The notes under the pieces are model-generated. The model ran no database searches. It had not been told where the DNA came from and saw only the letters and a program-made list of their open reading frames with translations. From positions 1 to 40,692 of the forward strand of contig PXRQ01000049.1 of the NCBI GenBank assembly GCA_003022005.1: a stretch of 40,692 nt of DNA, read 5' to 3'. The position numbers and the translations under genes were made by a program. Source of the stretch: Halobacteriales archaeon QS_5_70_15 (GTDB lineage: Archaea > Halobacteriota > Halobacteria > Halobacteriales > Haloarculaceae). Shown piece after piece: positions 25,158 to 33,331 of this stretch (position 1 is its first letter; each line of letters opens with the position of its first letter).

Positions 25158-26309
25158 TCAGTCGATGACGGTCCCCTCGGACAGCGTCCCGCCGCGCTCG
25201 AAGCGATCGGCGGCGAGCGGCGAGACGTCCACCGTCCGGGCCTCGCCGTCGACGATCAGCTCGGCGACGACCCGGCCGGTCGCGGGCGACTGCATGAACC
25301 CGTGGCCGGAGAACCCCACCGCGCTGACGAACCCCGGTCGCGTCTCCTCGATGATGGGGTGGTGGTCCGGCGTCACCGCGTAGAGCCCGGCCCAGCCCCG
25401 GACGACCCCGGACGCCGGCCCGAAGTACTCGGCGACCTCCGAGGCGGCCTCGAGCGTCTCGGCCGCCCAGTCGAGGTCGCTCGACGTCCGGTAGTCGTCG
25501 GGATCCCGCTCCGGGTCCCGGTCGGAAAAGCGCCCGCCGACGACCGCTCGCCCGTCGCGCTCGGGCCGGAAGTGCACGCTCGCGTCCACGTCGACCGTCA
25601 TCGGGGTGTCGGCCGGGACCGGCGAGTCGGGATCGGCGACGAGCAGCTGCCGCCGCCGCGGCGAGACCGGCAGGTCCAGCCCGGCCATCGCCCCGACGCG
25701 GGCCGCCCACGGCCCGGCGGCGTTGACCACGTAGTCCGCCTCGCGGACGCCGTCGGTCGTCTCGACGCCGACCACCGTCCCGCCGTTCGTGCGAACGTCC
25801 GTCACCGCGACGCCGGTCTCGATCGTCGCACCGGCGGCCGTGGCCGCCCGCGAGAACCCCTGGAGTGCGAGGTGCGGGTCCGCGAACCCGTCGGCCGGAC
25901 CGTACGTCGCGCCGACGTAGCGGTCGGTGTAGAGCCCGGGACAGCGCTCGCCCGCCGCCTCGGGGCCGAGGTACTCGCTCGACACCCCGAGGTCGTTCTG
26001 GACGGCGACGTTCTCCCGGAACCGCTCCGCGGTGTCGGCCGTCCGGGCCAGGAAGAGGTAGCCGGTCCGCCGGTGGTCGATGTCGACGCCGAACCGCTCC
26101 TCGAACCGATCCCAGACCGCCATGCTCTCCCGCGAGAGCGCCACGCTCACGCCGGAGGTGAACTGGGCGCGGATCCCCCCGTTCGCCCGCCCGGTGCTCC
26201 CGCTCCCGAGGGCGTCCTTCTCGAGGACCGTGACGGGGACGCCCCGCTCGGCCAGGTAGTACGCGCTCGCGAGGCCGACGATACCGCCCCCGACGACCGC
26301 GACGTGCAT
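25158..26309 (-). CDS. FAD-dependent oxidoreductase, DAO family (sarcosine/glycine oxidase-like)
   Basis: A 383-residue flavoenzyme. The N-terminal dinucleotide fold reads VAVVGGGIVGLASAYYLAER and EKDALGSGSTGRANGGIRAQ, where the second motif is typical of sarcosine oxidase and glycine oxidase relatives. The C-terminal WAGLYAVTPDHHPIIEETRP and VGFSGHGFMQSPATGRVVAE complete the FAD site. It likely oxidises a secondary or D-amino acid, with the amino acid importer next door as a possible source; that is inference. TTAATTGA at 26331-26338 is centred 26 bases before the ATG at 26309, fitting a leaderless transcript. Confidence 0.88.
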   Translation of the reverse strand: MHVAVVGGGIVGLASAYYLAERGVPVTVLEKDALGSGSTGRANGGIRAQFTSGVSVALSRESMAVWDRFEERFGVDIDHRRTGYLFLARTADTAERFRENVAVQNDLGVSSEYLGPEAAGERCPGLYTDRYVGATYGPADGFADPHLALQGFSRAATAAGATIETGVAVTDVRTNGGTVVGVETTDGVREADYVVNAAGPWAARVGAMAGLDLPVSPRRRQLLVADPDSPVPADTPMTVDVDASVHFRPERDGRAVVGGRFSDRDPERDPDDYRTSSDLDWAAETLEAASEVAEYFGPASGVVRGWAGLYAVTPDHHPIIEETRPGFVSAVGFSGHGFMQSPATGRVVAELIVDGEARTVDVSPLAADRFERGGTLSEGTVID

Positions 26310-26330
26310 GGGCCGAAGGTCGAGGAGGAG

Positions 26331-26338
26331 TCAATTAA
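26331..26338 (-). promoter_or_regulatory. TATA box of the DAO-family gene
   Basis: Minus strand TTAATTGA centred 26 bases upstream of the start codon at 26309. Confidence 0.6.
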
Positions 26339-26533
26339 GCCTTCGTCCGGGCGGCGCCGGCCCGCGGTCGGACGGCCCGCGCCGGTGGACTCGCCTCGAA
26401 CGAGGGTGGGCTCGTGTCACCCCCGGCCCCGGGCGACGGGCCGAGGCCACCGGCTGCGGGGACCCGACTCCCCGACCGGCGAGGACGAGAGGCCGCCCGG
26501 CGGTCGCCCGGCAATTGCCCGTGAGGCGTCGGG

Positions 26534-27181
26534 CTACCCGCCGTCCGCGACCCCGGAGGCCCACTCCTCGCGGCTCATCCCCCGGTAGACGATGCCGGAG
26601 ATGGCCTGGACGTACGCGGTGTAGACGTGGTGGGCGATACAGTCGACCACCTCGAGGAGCTCCCGCTCGCTCAGCCCGAGCTCCCGCAGGCGCTCGAACT
26701 CCGCGTCCGTGATGCCGTGGGGGTCCCGGGCGGCCTTCTCAGCGAAGGCGAGGACCCCGTACTCGGTCGGCGAGAACCTCCCCTCGCCGATCCGGAGCTC
26801 CTTCATCTCCCGGATCGCCTCGTCGTCGGCCCCCTCGCGCTCCAGCGCGGACTCGTGGAAGAACCGACACCCCTCGCACTCCATCACGGAGGCGACGACC
26901 AGCGAGATCATCGACTTCAGCTCGAACGACAGCGACCCCCCGTCGTACACGTGATCGGTGTGCGCCCAGACGGCCTCCAGCAGGTCCGGGTCGTTGCCGA
27001 GCGCCATCCACAGCGTCGAGAGCGCGAGGTCGTCGTCGAGGTCGCCGTCCCGGTCCTCGAGGATCTCCCGGTACACCTCCGCGACCCGACCCTCGGCGTC
27101 CTCCGGGCGGACCAGCCCGATGTGGTTCTCCCGCCGGTGTTCCTCGCGGCTCGGTACCGCCGTCTCGCCCTCGCTCGGCAT
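26534..27181 (-). CDS. Carboxymuconolactone decarboxylase/AhpD-like protein
   Basis: A 215-residue all-helical protein. The segment VVASVMECEGCRFFHESALE holds a CxxC pair with a following His, the redox centre of AhpD-type peroxidase-related proteins. The rest (LSERELLEVVDCIAHHVYTA, YVQAISG) matches the peroxidase-related CMD group. AhpD in bacteria is reduced by lipoyl-E2; whether that applies here is unknown. TTTTATTA at 27205-27212 is centred 27 bases before the ATG at 27181, which supports this start over 27265. Confidence 0.85.
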   Translation of the reverse strand: MPSEGETAVPSREEHRRENHIGLVRPEDAEGRVAEVYREILEDRDGDLDDDLALSTLWMALGNDPDLLEAVWAHTDHVYDGGSLSFELKSMISLVVASVMECEGCRFFHESALEREGADDEAIREMKELRIGEGRFSPTEYGVLAFAEKAARDPHGITDAEFERLRELGLSERELLEVVDCIAHHVYTAYVQAISGIVYRGMSREEWASGVADGG

Positions 27182-27204
27182 GTCCGCGGCCTCGCCGGAC
27201 GCGG

Positions 27205-27212
27205 TAATAAAA
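27205..27212 (-). promoter_or_regulatory. TATA box of the AhpD-like gene
   Basis: Minus strand TTTTATTA, centred 27 bases upstream of the ATG at 27181; leaderless arrangement. Confidence 0.6.
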
Positions 27213-27341
27213 CCACGCCGGCCGTGCCCCGTGCGGGAGACACGATCCGACGGTCGACAACCCACAGACGGGGGCGCTCGGGGGCTCGGAACGCGCGGGA
27301 CGGAGGCGCCGTTCCCGTCCCAGTTCCCGGACCGGGTGCGC

Positions 27342-27740
27342 TCAGGCGCTCCGGTACGTGCCGCGTGCGACGGCGACGGCGTCCCCGTCGGCGTCCTCGA
27401 CGACGACGTCGGCGACCCCGACCACGCTCCCGTGGCGGAGCACCTCCGCCTCGGCGGTGAGGTCGGTCGTGGCGGCGTCGAGGTAGTCGATCCTGAGGTC
27501 GATCGTGAACGCCGGCTGCGGTTCCGCGAAGCCGGACATCACCGCGGCCGCGCCGGCGTTGTCCGCGAGCGCGAACGTGGCGGCGCCGTGGACGACCGGG
27601 GACTCGCCGCCGTCGAAGCAGAACTTCCCCTGGAGGGGGAGCCGCGCGGTCGCGCGGCCGTCCTCGGCCGCGGTGATCTCCATCCCGAACGTCTCCGTCG
27701 GACGCATCCCGTTGATGAACTCGGCTGCCGTCGTGGCCAT
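27342..27740 (-). CDS. PaaI-type hotdog-fold thioesterase
   Basis: A 132-residue single hotdog domain. The motif SPVVHGAATFALADNAGAAA, with the Asp at the active-site helix, and the strand FTIDLRIDYLDAATTDLTAE are typical of the PaaI/YbgC-like acyl-CoA thioesterase group. It would hydrolyse an acyl-CoA, perhaps phenylacetyl-type, in the cytoplasm. The gene is separate from its neighbours. The start at 27740 gives the normal family length. Confidence 0.87.
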   Translation of the reverse strand: MATTAAEFINGMRPTETFGMEITAAEDGRATARLPLQGKFCFDGGESPVVHGAATFALADNAGAAAVMSGFAEPQPAFTIDLRIDYLDAATTDLTAEAEVLRHGSVVGVADVVVEDADGDAVAVARGTYRSA

Positions 27741-27938
27741 GCACCGCCGGTTCCCCGAGCGCCGAGAAAAGGGTTGTTCCGCGGGAGCGGTCGGGCGCCC
27801 TCTCGCGCCGTCACGCGGCGCTCGAGACGACCTCTCGGGTGACGGTTCGACCCCTCCGGTGACGGTTCGACGCGACGTCCCAACCGGTCCGATCCCGACC
27901 GGGGACTGCCGGACGGCGGGACCCCGACGACCGACGGG

Positions 27939-28592
27939 TTACCAGACGATGTCGTCGCCGACGCCGATCGTCCCCGATTCGACGATCCGGGCGTCGAGCC
28001 CGCCCCGGTGTTCGAGCGCCGCCGCCCCGTCGGTCAGGCCGGCGAGCGACTCCGTGTACCCACAGGGCTCGCACAGCCCGGTCCCCTCGACGACGCCCCC
28101 GCCGACGCGGAACCGTTCCCCCACGAGGTGGTCGAGCGCTACCCCCTGCGTCGTCACGTTCCGGCGGTGCGAACCGGGCTCGAAGTCCACGCCGTAGTCC
28201 TCGGCGGCCGCCTCCAGCGCCTCGACCTCGATGAGCGTGACGTCGCTGGGATCGAGGGCCTCCTGTTCGTTGTACACGCCCGCACCGCGGTAGTACCGGT
28301 CCCCCTCGAGACCCCGCCCGGCGACGGCCTCGACCGAGTCCCGCGGTTCCGGGTCGCCGCCCGTGTCCGGGGCGACGTGGAGACGTACGACGTCGCCGGT
28401 CCGGGTCCCGTGCGTGTGGCGCTCGTTCGTGCGATCCCTCGTCCCGACCCACCGTCCGTCGAGGTATAAGTGTGGCGTGCTCCCGGCCGTCCGGGAGTCG
28501 GTCGACGACCGCCCGGGACGAGTCTGGCACTCGGAAACCCGGATTCGGCCCCGTCGACCCCTCCCGATCCCGCGGCTCGTTCTGCCGTACAC
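27939..28592 (-). CDS. MOSC domain protein, true start unclear
   Basis: The conserved MOSC domain runs from VVRLHVAPDTGGDPEPRDSV (near 28391) to the stop: VAGRGLEGDRYYRGAGVYNE, RRNVTTQGVALDHLVGERF, and the conserved cysteine in GTGLCEPCGYTESL. MOSC proteins relate to the C-terminal domain of molybdenum cofactor sulfurase and bind metal-sulfur ligands. The family normally starts a few residues before VVRLHV. In this frame there is no ATG, GTG or TTG between the GTG at 28592 and deep inside the domain. A TATA-like CTTATACC lies inside the extended frame at about 28463-28470, suggesting transcription begins near 28440 and the initiator has been lost or is non-canonical. Confidence 0.72.
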   Translation of the reverse strand: MYGRTSRGIGRGRRGRIRVSECQTRPGRSSTDSRTAGSTPHLYLDGRWVGTRDRTNERHTHGTRTGDVVRLHVAPDTGGDPEPRDSVEAVAGRGLEGDRYYRGAGVYNEQEALDPSDVTLIEVEALEAAAEDYGVDFEPGSHRRNVTTQGVALDHLVGERFRVGGGVVEGTGLCEPCGYTESLAGLTDGAAALEHRGGLDARIVESGTIGVGDDIVW

Positions 28593-28598
28593 CCCTCG

Positions 28599-29132
28599 TC
28601 ACACGACCCGGATCACGAACGTCAGCTCCGATTCGCCACGAGCGGTCGTCACCGTCACGTCGTAGGCGACGGCGAGCACCGTCGTCTCGCCGGCTCGCTC
28701 CTGGACGACCACGCCGTCGACGGCCCGGCAGGGGCCGAACCGCCGGCCGTCGCCGCCTGGACACCGCTCGCGGGCCCACGCCGTCGCGGCCGAACGGTTG
28801 TACCGGACGGCGTGAGCGAGCCCCTCCTCGACGCGGGAGGCGTTCAGCGTCTCGAGCCGGGGTTCGAGTTCGCCCCGGACTCGCCGAACCGTCCGGGCGC
28901 GGTCCGCCCAGTCGAGCCCCGTCGCCTCGGCGCCCGCCTCGTGGGTCGCCCGTTCGAGGAACCGTTTCGCGTCCGCGCCGTAGTTCCCGTTTTCGTCGGC
29001 GACGTCGGGGTGGGCCCCCAGTTGCAGGTACGCGAGAACGACCGGCGCGAGCGCGACGGCCACGATTACCGCCGCGACGAGGACGAACTGTGCGCGCCCG
29101 CGACCCCGTTCCGTCCCGTTCACGCGTACCAC
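28599..29132 (-). CDS. Pilus-operon prepilin-like membrane protein (DUF7261-like)
   Basis: A 177-residue protein, last in the pilus operon. GRAQFVLVAAVIVAVALAPV, then VLAYLQL, forms a charged N-terminus followed by one hydrophobic helix, the layout of archaeal type IV prepilin-like proteins processed by a PilD/PibD-type peptidase. A polar extracellular part follows, with two Cys (RERCPGG and GPCRAVDG). The start codon overlaps the upstream gene by 13 bases. It resembles the small haloarchaeal DUF726x families found beside pilB-pilC; I give the DUF number from memory. Confidence 0.72.
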   Translation of the reverse strand: MVRVNGTERGRGRAQFVLVAAVIVAVALAPVVLAYLQLGAHPDVADENGNYGADAKRFLERATHEAGAEATGLDWADRARTVRRVRGELEPRLETLNASRVEEGLAHAVRYNRSAATAWARERCPGGDGRRFGPCRAVDGVVVQERAGETTVLAVAYDVTVTTARGESELTFVIRVV

Positions 29133-29554
29133 ACTCGGACGGCTACCTCGCCGTGGACGGTAGTCACCGTGGCCTCGCCGACCGCGACGCCCGCGGGTTC
29201 GCGGAACCCGACCGCGCCGTGTGGCGTCTCGACGCGGTACATCAGGTTGTCCGGGAGGATGCGGTCGACCCGTCGGTCGAGCGACGTGCGCTCGCGCTCG
29301 AACGCCCCGGGCGAGCGGGCGACCTCGGCCAGCCTCGTCGCCCCCCGGTGACGGGGCGGTTCGCCGGCCAGAACGGTCACCGCATCCTCGGCATACGCCT
29401 CCAGCTGTGCGTCACGGGTGTCCGGGTCGGGCAGGTCGTGGGCGAACCCCATCGCCACCGCGAGCACGAGGACGACACCGACGCCCGCCTCGGCGACGGA
29501 GAGCGAGAGCTGTCCCCGGTCGCGGCTCCGGTCCGCTCCGCATCGATCAGGCAT
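29120..29554 (-). CDS. Pilus-operon prepilin-like protein (DUF7262-like)
   Basis: A 144-residue protein with DRGQLSLSVAEAGVGVVLVL, then AVAMGFA, near its start: a single N-terminal hydrophobic helix after basic residues, as in minor pilins. The remainder is acidic and beta-rich, fitting an external domain. It overlaps its neighbours by 8 and 13 bases, so translation is probably coupled. Assignment rests on the operon and the helix, not on a recognised catalytic motif. Confidence 0.7.
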   Translation of the reverse strand: MPDRCGADRSRDRGQLSLSVAEAGVGVVLVLAVAMGFAHDLPDPDTRDAQLEAYAEDAVTVLAGEPPRHRGATRLAEVARSPGAFERERTSLDRRVDRILPDNLMYRVETPHGAVGFREPAGVAVGEATVTTVHGEVAVRVWYA

Positions 29555-30212
29555 CGACGGTCACCGCCAGCGTGGCCTTCGTGGTCCGGACGGGGTAGTA
29601 CGTCAGTTCGACGCTCCCCCGTGGGAGCGGGCGGTCCGCCCCGTACGTCAGTCTGAGCGTCTCGAACCGGGAGACCCGCAGTTCGTAGGTGCCGTTCAGC
29701 CCCGACGGGTCGTGGAGGACCACCCGGTCGTTCGCCCGGACGGTTTCGACGGTAGCGTTCCCCGGTCGGACGGTGAGGGTCACTCGCCCGGTCCGCCGCG
29801 GGAGCGTCGTCGCGTTCCGGTCCAGGGTCGGCGTGAGCGTCACCGTCTGTTGACGGGCGACGAGCACCACCCGTCGGACGGTCGAACCCCCCGTGGGGTC
29901 CCCGCGTTCGAGTACGGTCTCCTCTCCGACGTCGATGCGGACCGCGTGGTCGCGGGCAACCGGGAACGACCGGTCGAGGTCCTCGGGCGTGAGCGACAGC
30001 GCCCCCTCTCGGAGAACGTTCGCCCGCCGTGTCGTCGACGAGTCGGCGGCGACCAGCCGGTCCGAGAGGGCGGCCGCGACCCGTCGGTCCCCCGGATCGC
30101 GGTCCGCATCCGCGAAGGCGGCGTCGGCGAACGCCACCGATAGACCGGCGGCCGAGGCCAGGACGACGAGCGCGACGGCGAGCGCCGGCAGGTTCGCCTG
30201 CGCGCGGATCAC
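29547..30212 (-). CDS. Pilus-operon prepilin-like protein (DUF7263-like)
   Basis: A 221-residue protein with an N-terminal hydrophobic helix (ANLPALAVALVVLASAAGLS) and a beta-rich remainder containing several N-x-T/S sites (NATTL, NATVE, NGTYE), consistent with a glycosylated surface domain. It overlaps the upstream gene by 4 bases (ATGA) and the downstream one by 8. Role in pilus assembly is inferred from position and the prepilin-like start. Confidence 0.7.
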   Translation of the reverse strand: MIRAQANLPALAVALVVLASAAGLSVAFADAAFADADRDPGDRRVAAALSDRLVAADSSTTRRANVLREGALSLTPEDLDRSFPVARDHAVRIDVGEETVLERGDPTGGSTVRRVVLVARQQTVTLTPTLDRNATTLPRRTGRVTLTVRPGNATVETVRANDRVVLHDPSGLNGTYELRVSRFETLRLTYGADRPLPRGSVELTYYPVRTTKATLAVTVDA

Positions 30213-30667
30213 GACCGCAACACCACCACGAGTCCCGCGTCACCGCTCCTGACCACGACTGTCGGGTCGCCGCCGCTCTCCCACTCCCCACGCACCGTCC
30301 GGACGCGGTCGGGGAGCGCGAGCCGCGCCGATGCCTCGATCCCCGGGTCGGGATGGTCGATGACGAGCCGTCGCCCGTCGATGCCGAGACGGTACGCGGC
30401 GCCGGCGATGGTCCCGGGAAGGCTCACGCGGCGGCGTACCGTCGCGTCCCGGGCAGCGGGCGGAACCGACGCCTCGATCCGGTCCGCGGCACCGGCGACG
30501 GTCCGCTCGGCGAACTCCGCTCCCGCGGCCGTCCGGTACGCGGGGACGACGTTGCCGAACAGGGCGGCCGTGAGCAGGCCGACGAACAGGACGACGAGTC
30601 CGGCCTCGAGAGCCTTCCCGACGACGGGACTCGTCGCCCGGTCCCTCCGCCCCGGGGATCCGTTCAT
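30209..30667 (-). CDS. Pilus-operon prepilin-like protein (DUF7266-like)
   Basis: A 152-residue protein beginning RRDRATSPVVGKALEAGLVV, then LFVGLLTAALFG. The SPVVG after basic residues resembles the SPVIG start of archaeal type IV pilins, suggesting a prepilin peptidase site. The ATG at 30667 overlaps the stop of the preceding gene as ATGA. The rest is soluble and beta-rich. Probably a minor pilin or assembly factor. Confidence 0.72.
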   Translation of the reverse strand: MNGSPGRRDRATSPVVGKALEAGLVVLFVGLLTAALFGNVVPAYRTAAGAEFAERTVAGAADRIEASVPPAARDATVRRRVSLPGTIAGAAYRLGIDGRRLVIDHPDPGIEASARLALPDRVRTVRGEWESGGDPTVVVRSGDAGLVVVLRS

Positions 30668-31401
30668 CCACCCACCTCCAGACGCATCTCGTGGACGACC
30701 AGGTACGCCCGACGCTCGCCGTCGAACCGTGCGACGACGCTGGGGACGCCGTCCCCGTCGGTGTCCTCGATCCGCGTCCGCGCCCCCCGGTCGGCGAACC
30801 ACGACGCGAGCGGGCCGGGCGTCGCTGTCTCCAGCGACACCGCGAACGTCCCCCGGCCGAGATCCGTTCGGTCGTGGGTCACGTTCGTCCGGAGGGTCGC
30901 CGTCGTGCCGCCGTTCCCGGAGACGGCGACCCCGCCGGTCCCGAGCCGTGGGGCCCCGACTATCAGGACGCCGTCGTTCCCGTCACCCGTCGAGGCGGTC
31001 ACCGGCGGCGGGGTCCGGAGCGTGGCCCCCCCGCCCCGCCCGCGGAGGACGGCCCCCGAGACGCTCGCGACACGCCGGTTCCCCGACTCGAAGACGAGCC
31101 CCCCGACACGGACCCGTTCGACGATCTCCGCCTCGCCCTCGCTCGCGTTCCACACCCGGAGGTCGCGCTCGACCGTCCGGAGGCTGCCGTCGGCGAACGC
31201 CACCCGACCGCGGTGTCGCCCGGTCGTCTCGACGGGAGCTATGGCCGCGTCGATGTCGCCCGCGACCCGGGCCGCGTCGGCCCGGGAGGCGTGCTCCTCG
31301 ACGACCACGCCGACGCCCGCGGTCAGCGCCCCGAGCGAGACGACGGTGATGCCCACGAGGAGTGCGACGCCGACGACGCTCGACTGCCCACGACCGGTCA
31401 T
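30664..31401 (-). CDS. Pilus-operon archaellin/pilin-like protein (DUF7289-like)
   Basis: A 245-residue protein with TGRGQSSVVGVALLVGITVV, then SLGALTAGVGVVVEEH, near the start, close to the GQSSVVG-type start of archaeal pilins and archaellins. The larger external domain has N-x-S/T sites (NASEGE, NVTHDRT). As the first small gene after the ATPase and TadC genes it could be a structural subunit. It starts 22 bases after the TadC-like stop. Confidence 0.72.
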   Translation of the reverse strand: MTGRGQSSVVGVALLVGITVVSLGALTAGVGVVVEEHASRADAARVAGDIDAAIAPVETTGRHRGRVAFADGSLRTVERDLRVWNASEGEAEIVERVRVGGLVFESGNRRVASVSGAVLRGRGGGATLRTPPPVTASTGDGNDGVLIVGAPRLGTGGVAVSGNGGTTATLRTNVTHDRTDLGRGTFAVSLETATPGPLASWFADRGARTRIEDTDGDGVPSVVARFDGERRAYLVVHEMRLEVGG

Positions 31402-31423
31402 ATCGCACCCGTCCCCGCGACTC

Positions 31424-33331
31424 TCATACCATACCCGCCCCCGCGAAGACGACGTAGCAGACCAGCGCGAGCGCCGCCGAGTGGAGCAGCGCCTCGTAGA
31501 CGCCGCGGGAGGCCATCCCGGCGAACCACCCACAGGCCAGCATCGTCGCCTGCGTGACGAGGTAGAACCGGTAGCGGTCCCGCGAGAGGTCGACCGCTCC
31601 GGGGTCGATGGCGACGGCACCGCTCGATGCGCCCACGGTCGAGAGCTGTGCGAACCCGGCGAGAACGTGGGTGTTGACCGCGACGACGATACCGACCACG
31701 AGCAGCGCCGTGGTCCATCCGACGGCGACGTAGACCAGCATCGCCGACCGGAGCGCCTTCCGCTCGTGACGGAGGCGTCCGACTTCGGTCTGGAGCGTCT
31801 CGAAGGCCGTGTCGGCGTCCGCACCCACGTCGAGCGCGCCCGTGACGAGCCCCATCGTCTGCTCGGCGAGGGGCGTGCCGACGCGGTCGACGAAGCAGTC
31901 GAGCGCCGCAGTGCGAACGTCCCGGTCGCCGGGCGTCGTCGCGAGACCGAGATTCATCGCGAGGTCGGCGACGTCGGACTCGAGCGCCCCGAGTTCGCTC
32001 TCGCGGGCGACCCGTTCGACAGCCGTCCCGAACGGAACGCCGAGACCGACGTGGCCGGCGACGGCGTGGACGAAGTCGCGCATCTCGCGGTCCTTCGCGT
32101 CGTCCCGGCGGGCACGCCCGATCGACACTAGTCCCACTGGGAGGCCGTAGGCGACGTAGCCGAACAGGAGGACGTTCGCCGGACGGTAGCCGAGCGTCCA
32201 CGCCGCCACCGAGACGGCGAAACCGACCGGGACAGCGAGGAGTGACGCGCTCGCGGGGTTCGAGAGTGCCGAGCGGACTGTCCCCGTCCCTCCAGGGCGC
32301 GAGTAGTCGGGCCGGGACTGCGAGGGCGGACGCAGGTGACCGACCAGGCCGGCGGCGGCCACCCCGACCAGGAGGACGAACGCCGCGCTGGCGTGGACGA
32401 GCAGCGCCCGGGGCGTGGTCGTACCGAGCGGCGTCGCGAGGGGCCGCCCGAGTCCGGGCGCGAGCACGGAGAGGACGGTGACGATGACGACCAGCAGCGC
32501 GGGGACGATCAGCAGGACGATGAACAGTTCGGCCAGCAGTTCGAGGAAGTCGCCGGCCCGCTGACGCTCGCGCGCCTGTCGGTGCGAGAGCATCCGCGAC
32601 TCCATCCGGAGGTACCGCTCCAACGCGTCCGACCCGCGGCCGGCGTGCTCGCGGAACTTCAGGAGGAACGGCGCGAGCAGTCCGCGAGAGGGGGTGTCAC
32701 GGGCGGTCCGGCGGAGTCCCTCGTCGACGCTCCCCGTGAGCGCCGCGGTGTTGAGCACCCGCTGGAACGACCGGCTCGTCTCCCCGTAGGCGTCGCTGTC
32801 GGCCACCTTCCGGAGGATCTCCCGACGGTCGTCGCTCCCCGACGCGAGTGCCCGGAGATACCGCACCGCGCCGGGAAGTGACCGGTCGATAGCAGTCCGT
32901 CGCGCCGACGTCCGCCACCGGAGGTAGGTCCCACCCAGGGCCACGACCCCGCGCTTGGCCACGGCGCCAGCGAGGAGGCCGACGCCGACCGTCAGCCCGC
33001 CGCGCGGGACCGACGGGGCCGACAGCCGCTCGACGAGCGGGAGGCTGCCGTGGACGAGCTCGACGACGAGCCGGATCGCGGCCGCCGGGACGGTGGCGGC
33101 GAGCCCCGCGGCCACCAGACCGACGGCGAGCCCGAGGACCCACGACGCCCCGTACACCCGCGCGAGATAGCGATCGAACCCGATCGAGAGGGCGGCGCCC
33201 CGGTAACGCCGCCGGTCCGCGTCGTGCCGGGAGCGGTCCGCGTGCCGCGCGAACAGCACGTAGAGGCTCCGATCGACCGCTCCGAGCCGTCCCGAGTCCC
33301 GCTCGTCCGGGAGCTCAGTCCGGATCGCCAT
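31424..33331 (-). CDS. Type II/IV pilus platform membrane protein (TadC/PilC-like, GspF domains)
   Basis: A 635-residue membrane protein with two GspF-type halves. The first has VRYLRALASGSDDRREILRK and FLLKFREHAGRGSDALERYL, followed by hydrophobic segments near 265-290 and 315-345; the second has MRDFVHAVAGHVGLGVPFGT and LVTGALDVGADADTAFETLQ, followed by C-terminal membrane segments. This is the inner-membrane platform that the ATPase drives. Its start overlaps the ATPase gene by 17 bases. Two GspF halves and this order are typical of haloarchaeal PilC. Confidence 0.87.
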   Translation of the reverse strand: MAIRTELPDERDSGRLGAVDRSLYVLFARHADRSRHDADRRRYRGAALSIGFDRYLARVYGASWVLGLAVGLVAAGLAATVPAAAIRLVVELVHGSLPLVERLSAPSVPRGGLTVGVGLLAGAVAKRGVVALGGTYLRWRTSARRTAIDRSLPGAVRYLRALASGSDDRREILRKVADSDAYGETSRSFQRVLNTAALTGSVDEGLRRTARDTPSRGLLAPFLLKFREHAGRGSDALERYLRMESRMLSHRQARERQRAGDFLELLAELFIVLLIVPALLVVIVTVLSVLAPGLGRPLATPLGTTTPRALLVHASAAFVLLVGVAAAGLVGHLRPPSQSRPDYSRPGGTGTVRSALSNPASASLLAVPVGFAVSVAAWTLGYRPANVLLFGYVAYGLPVGLVSIGRARRDDAKDREMRDFVHAVAGHVGLGVPFGTAVERVARESELGALESDVADLAMNLGLATTPGDRDVRTAALDCFVDRVGTPLAEQTMGLVTGALDVGADADTAFETLQTEVGRLRHERKALRSAMLVYVAVGWTTALLVVGIVVAVNTHVLAGFAQLSTVGASSGAVAIDPGAVDLSRDRYRFYLVTQATMLACGWFAGMASRGVYEALLHSAALALVCYVVFAGAGMV

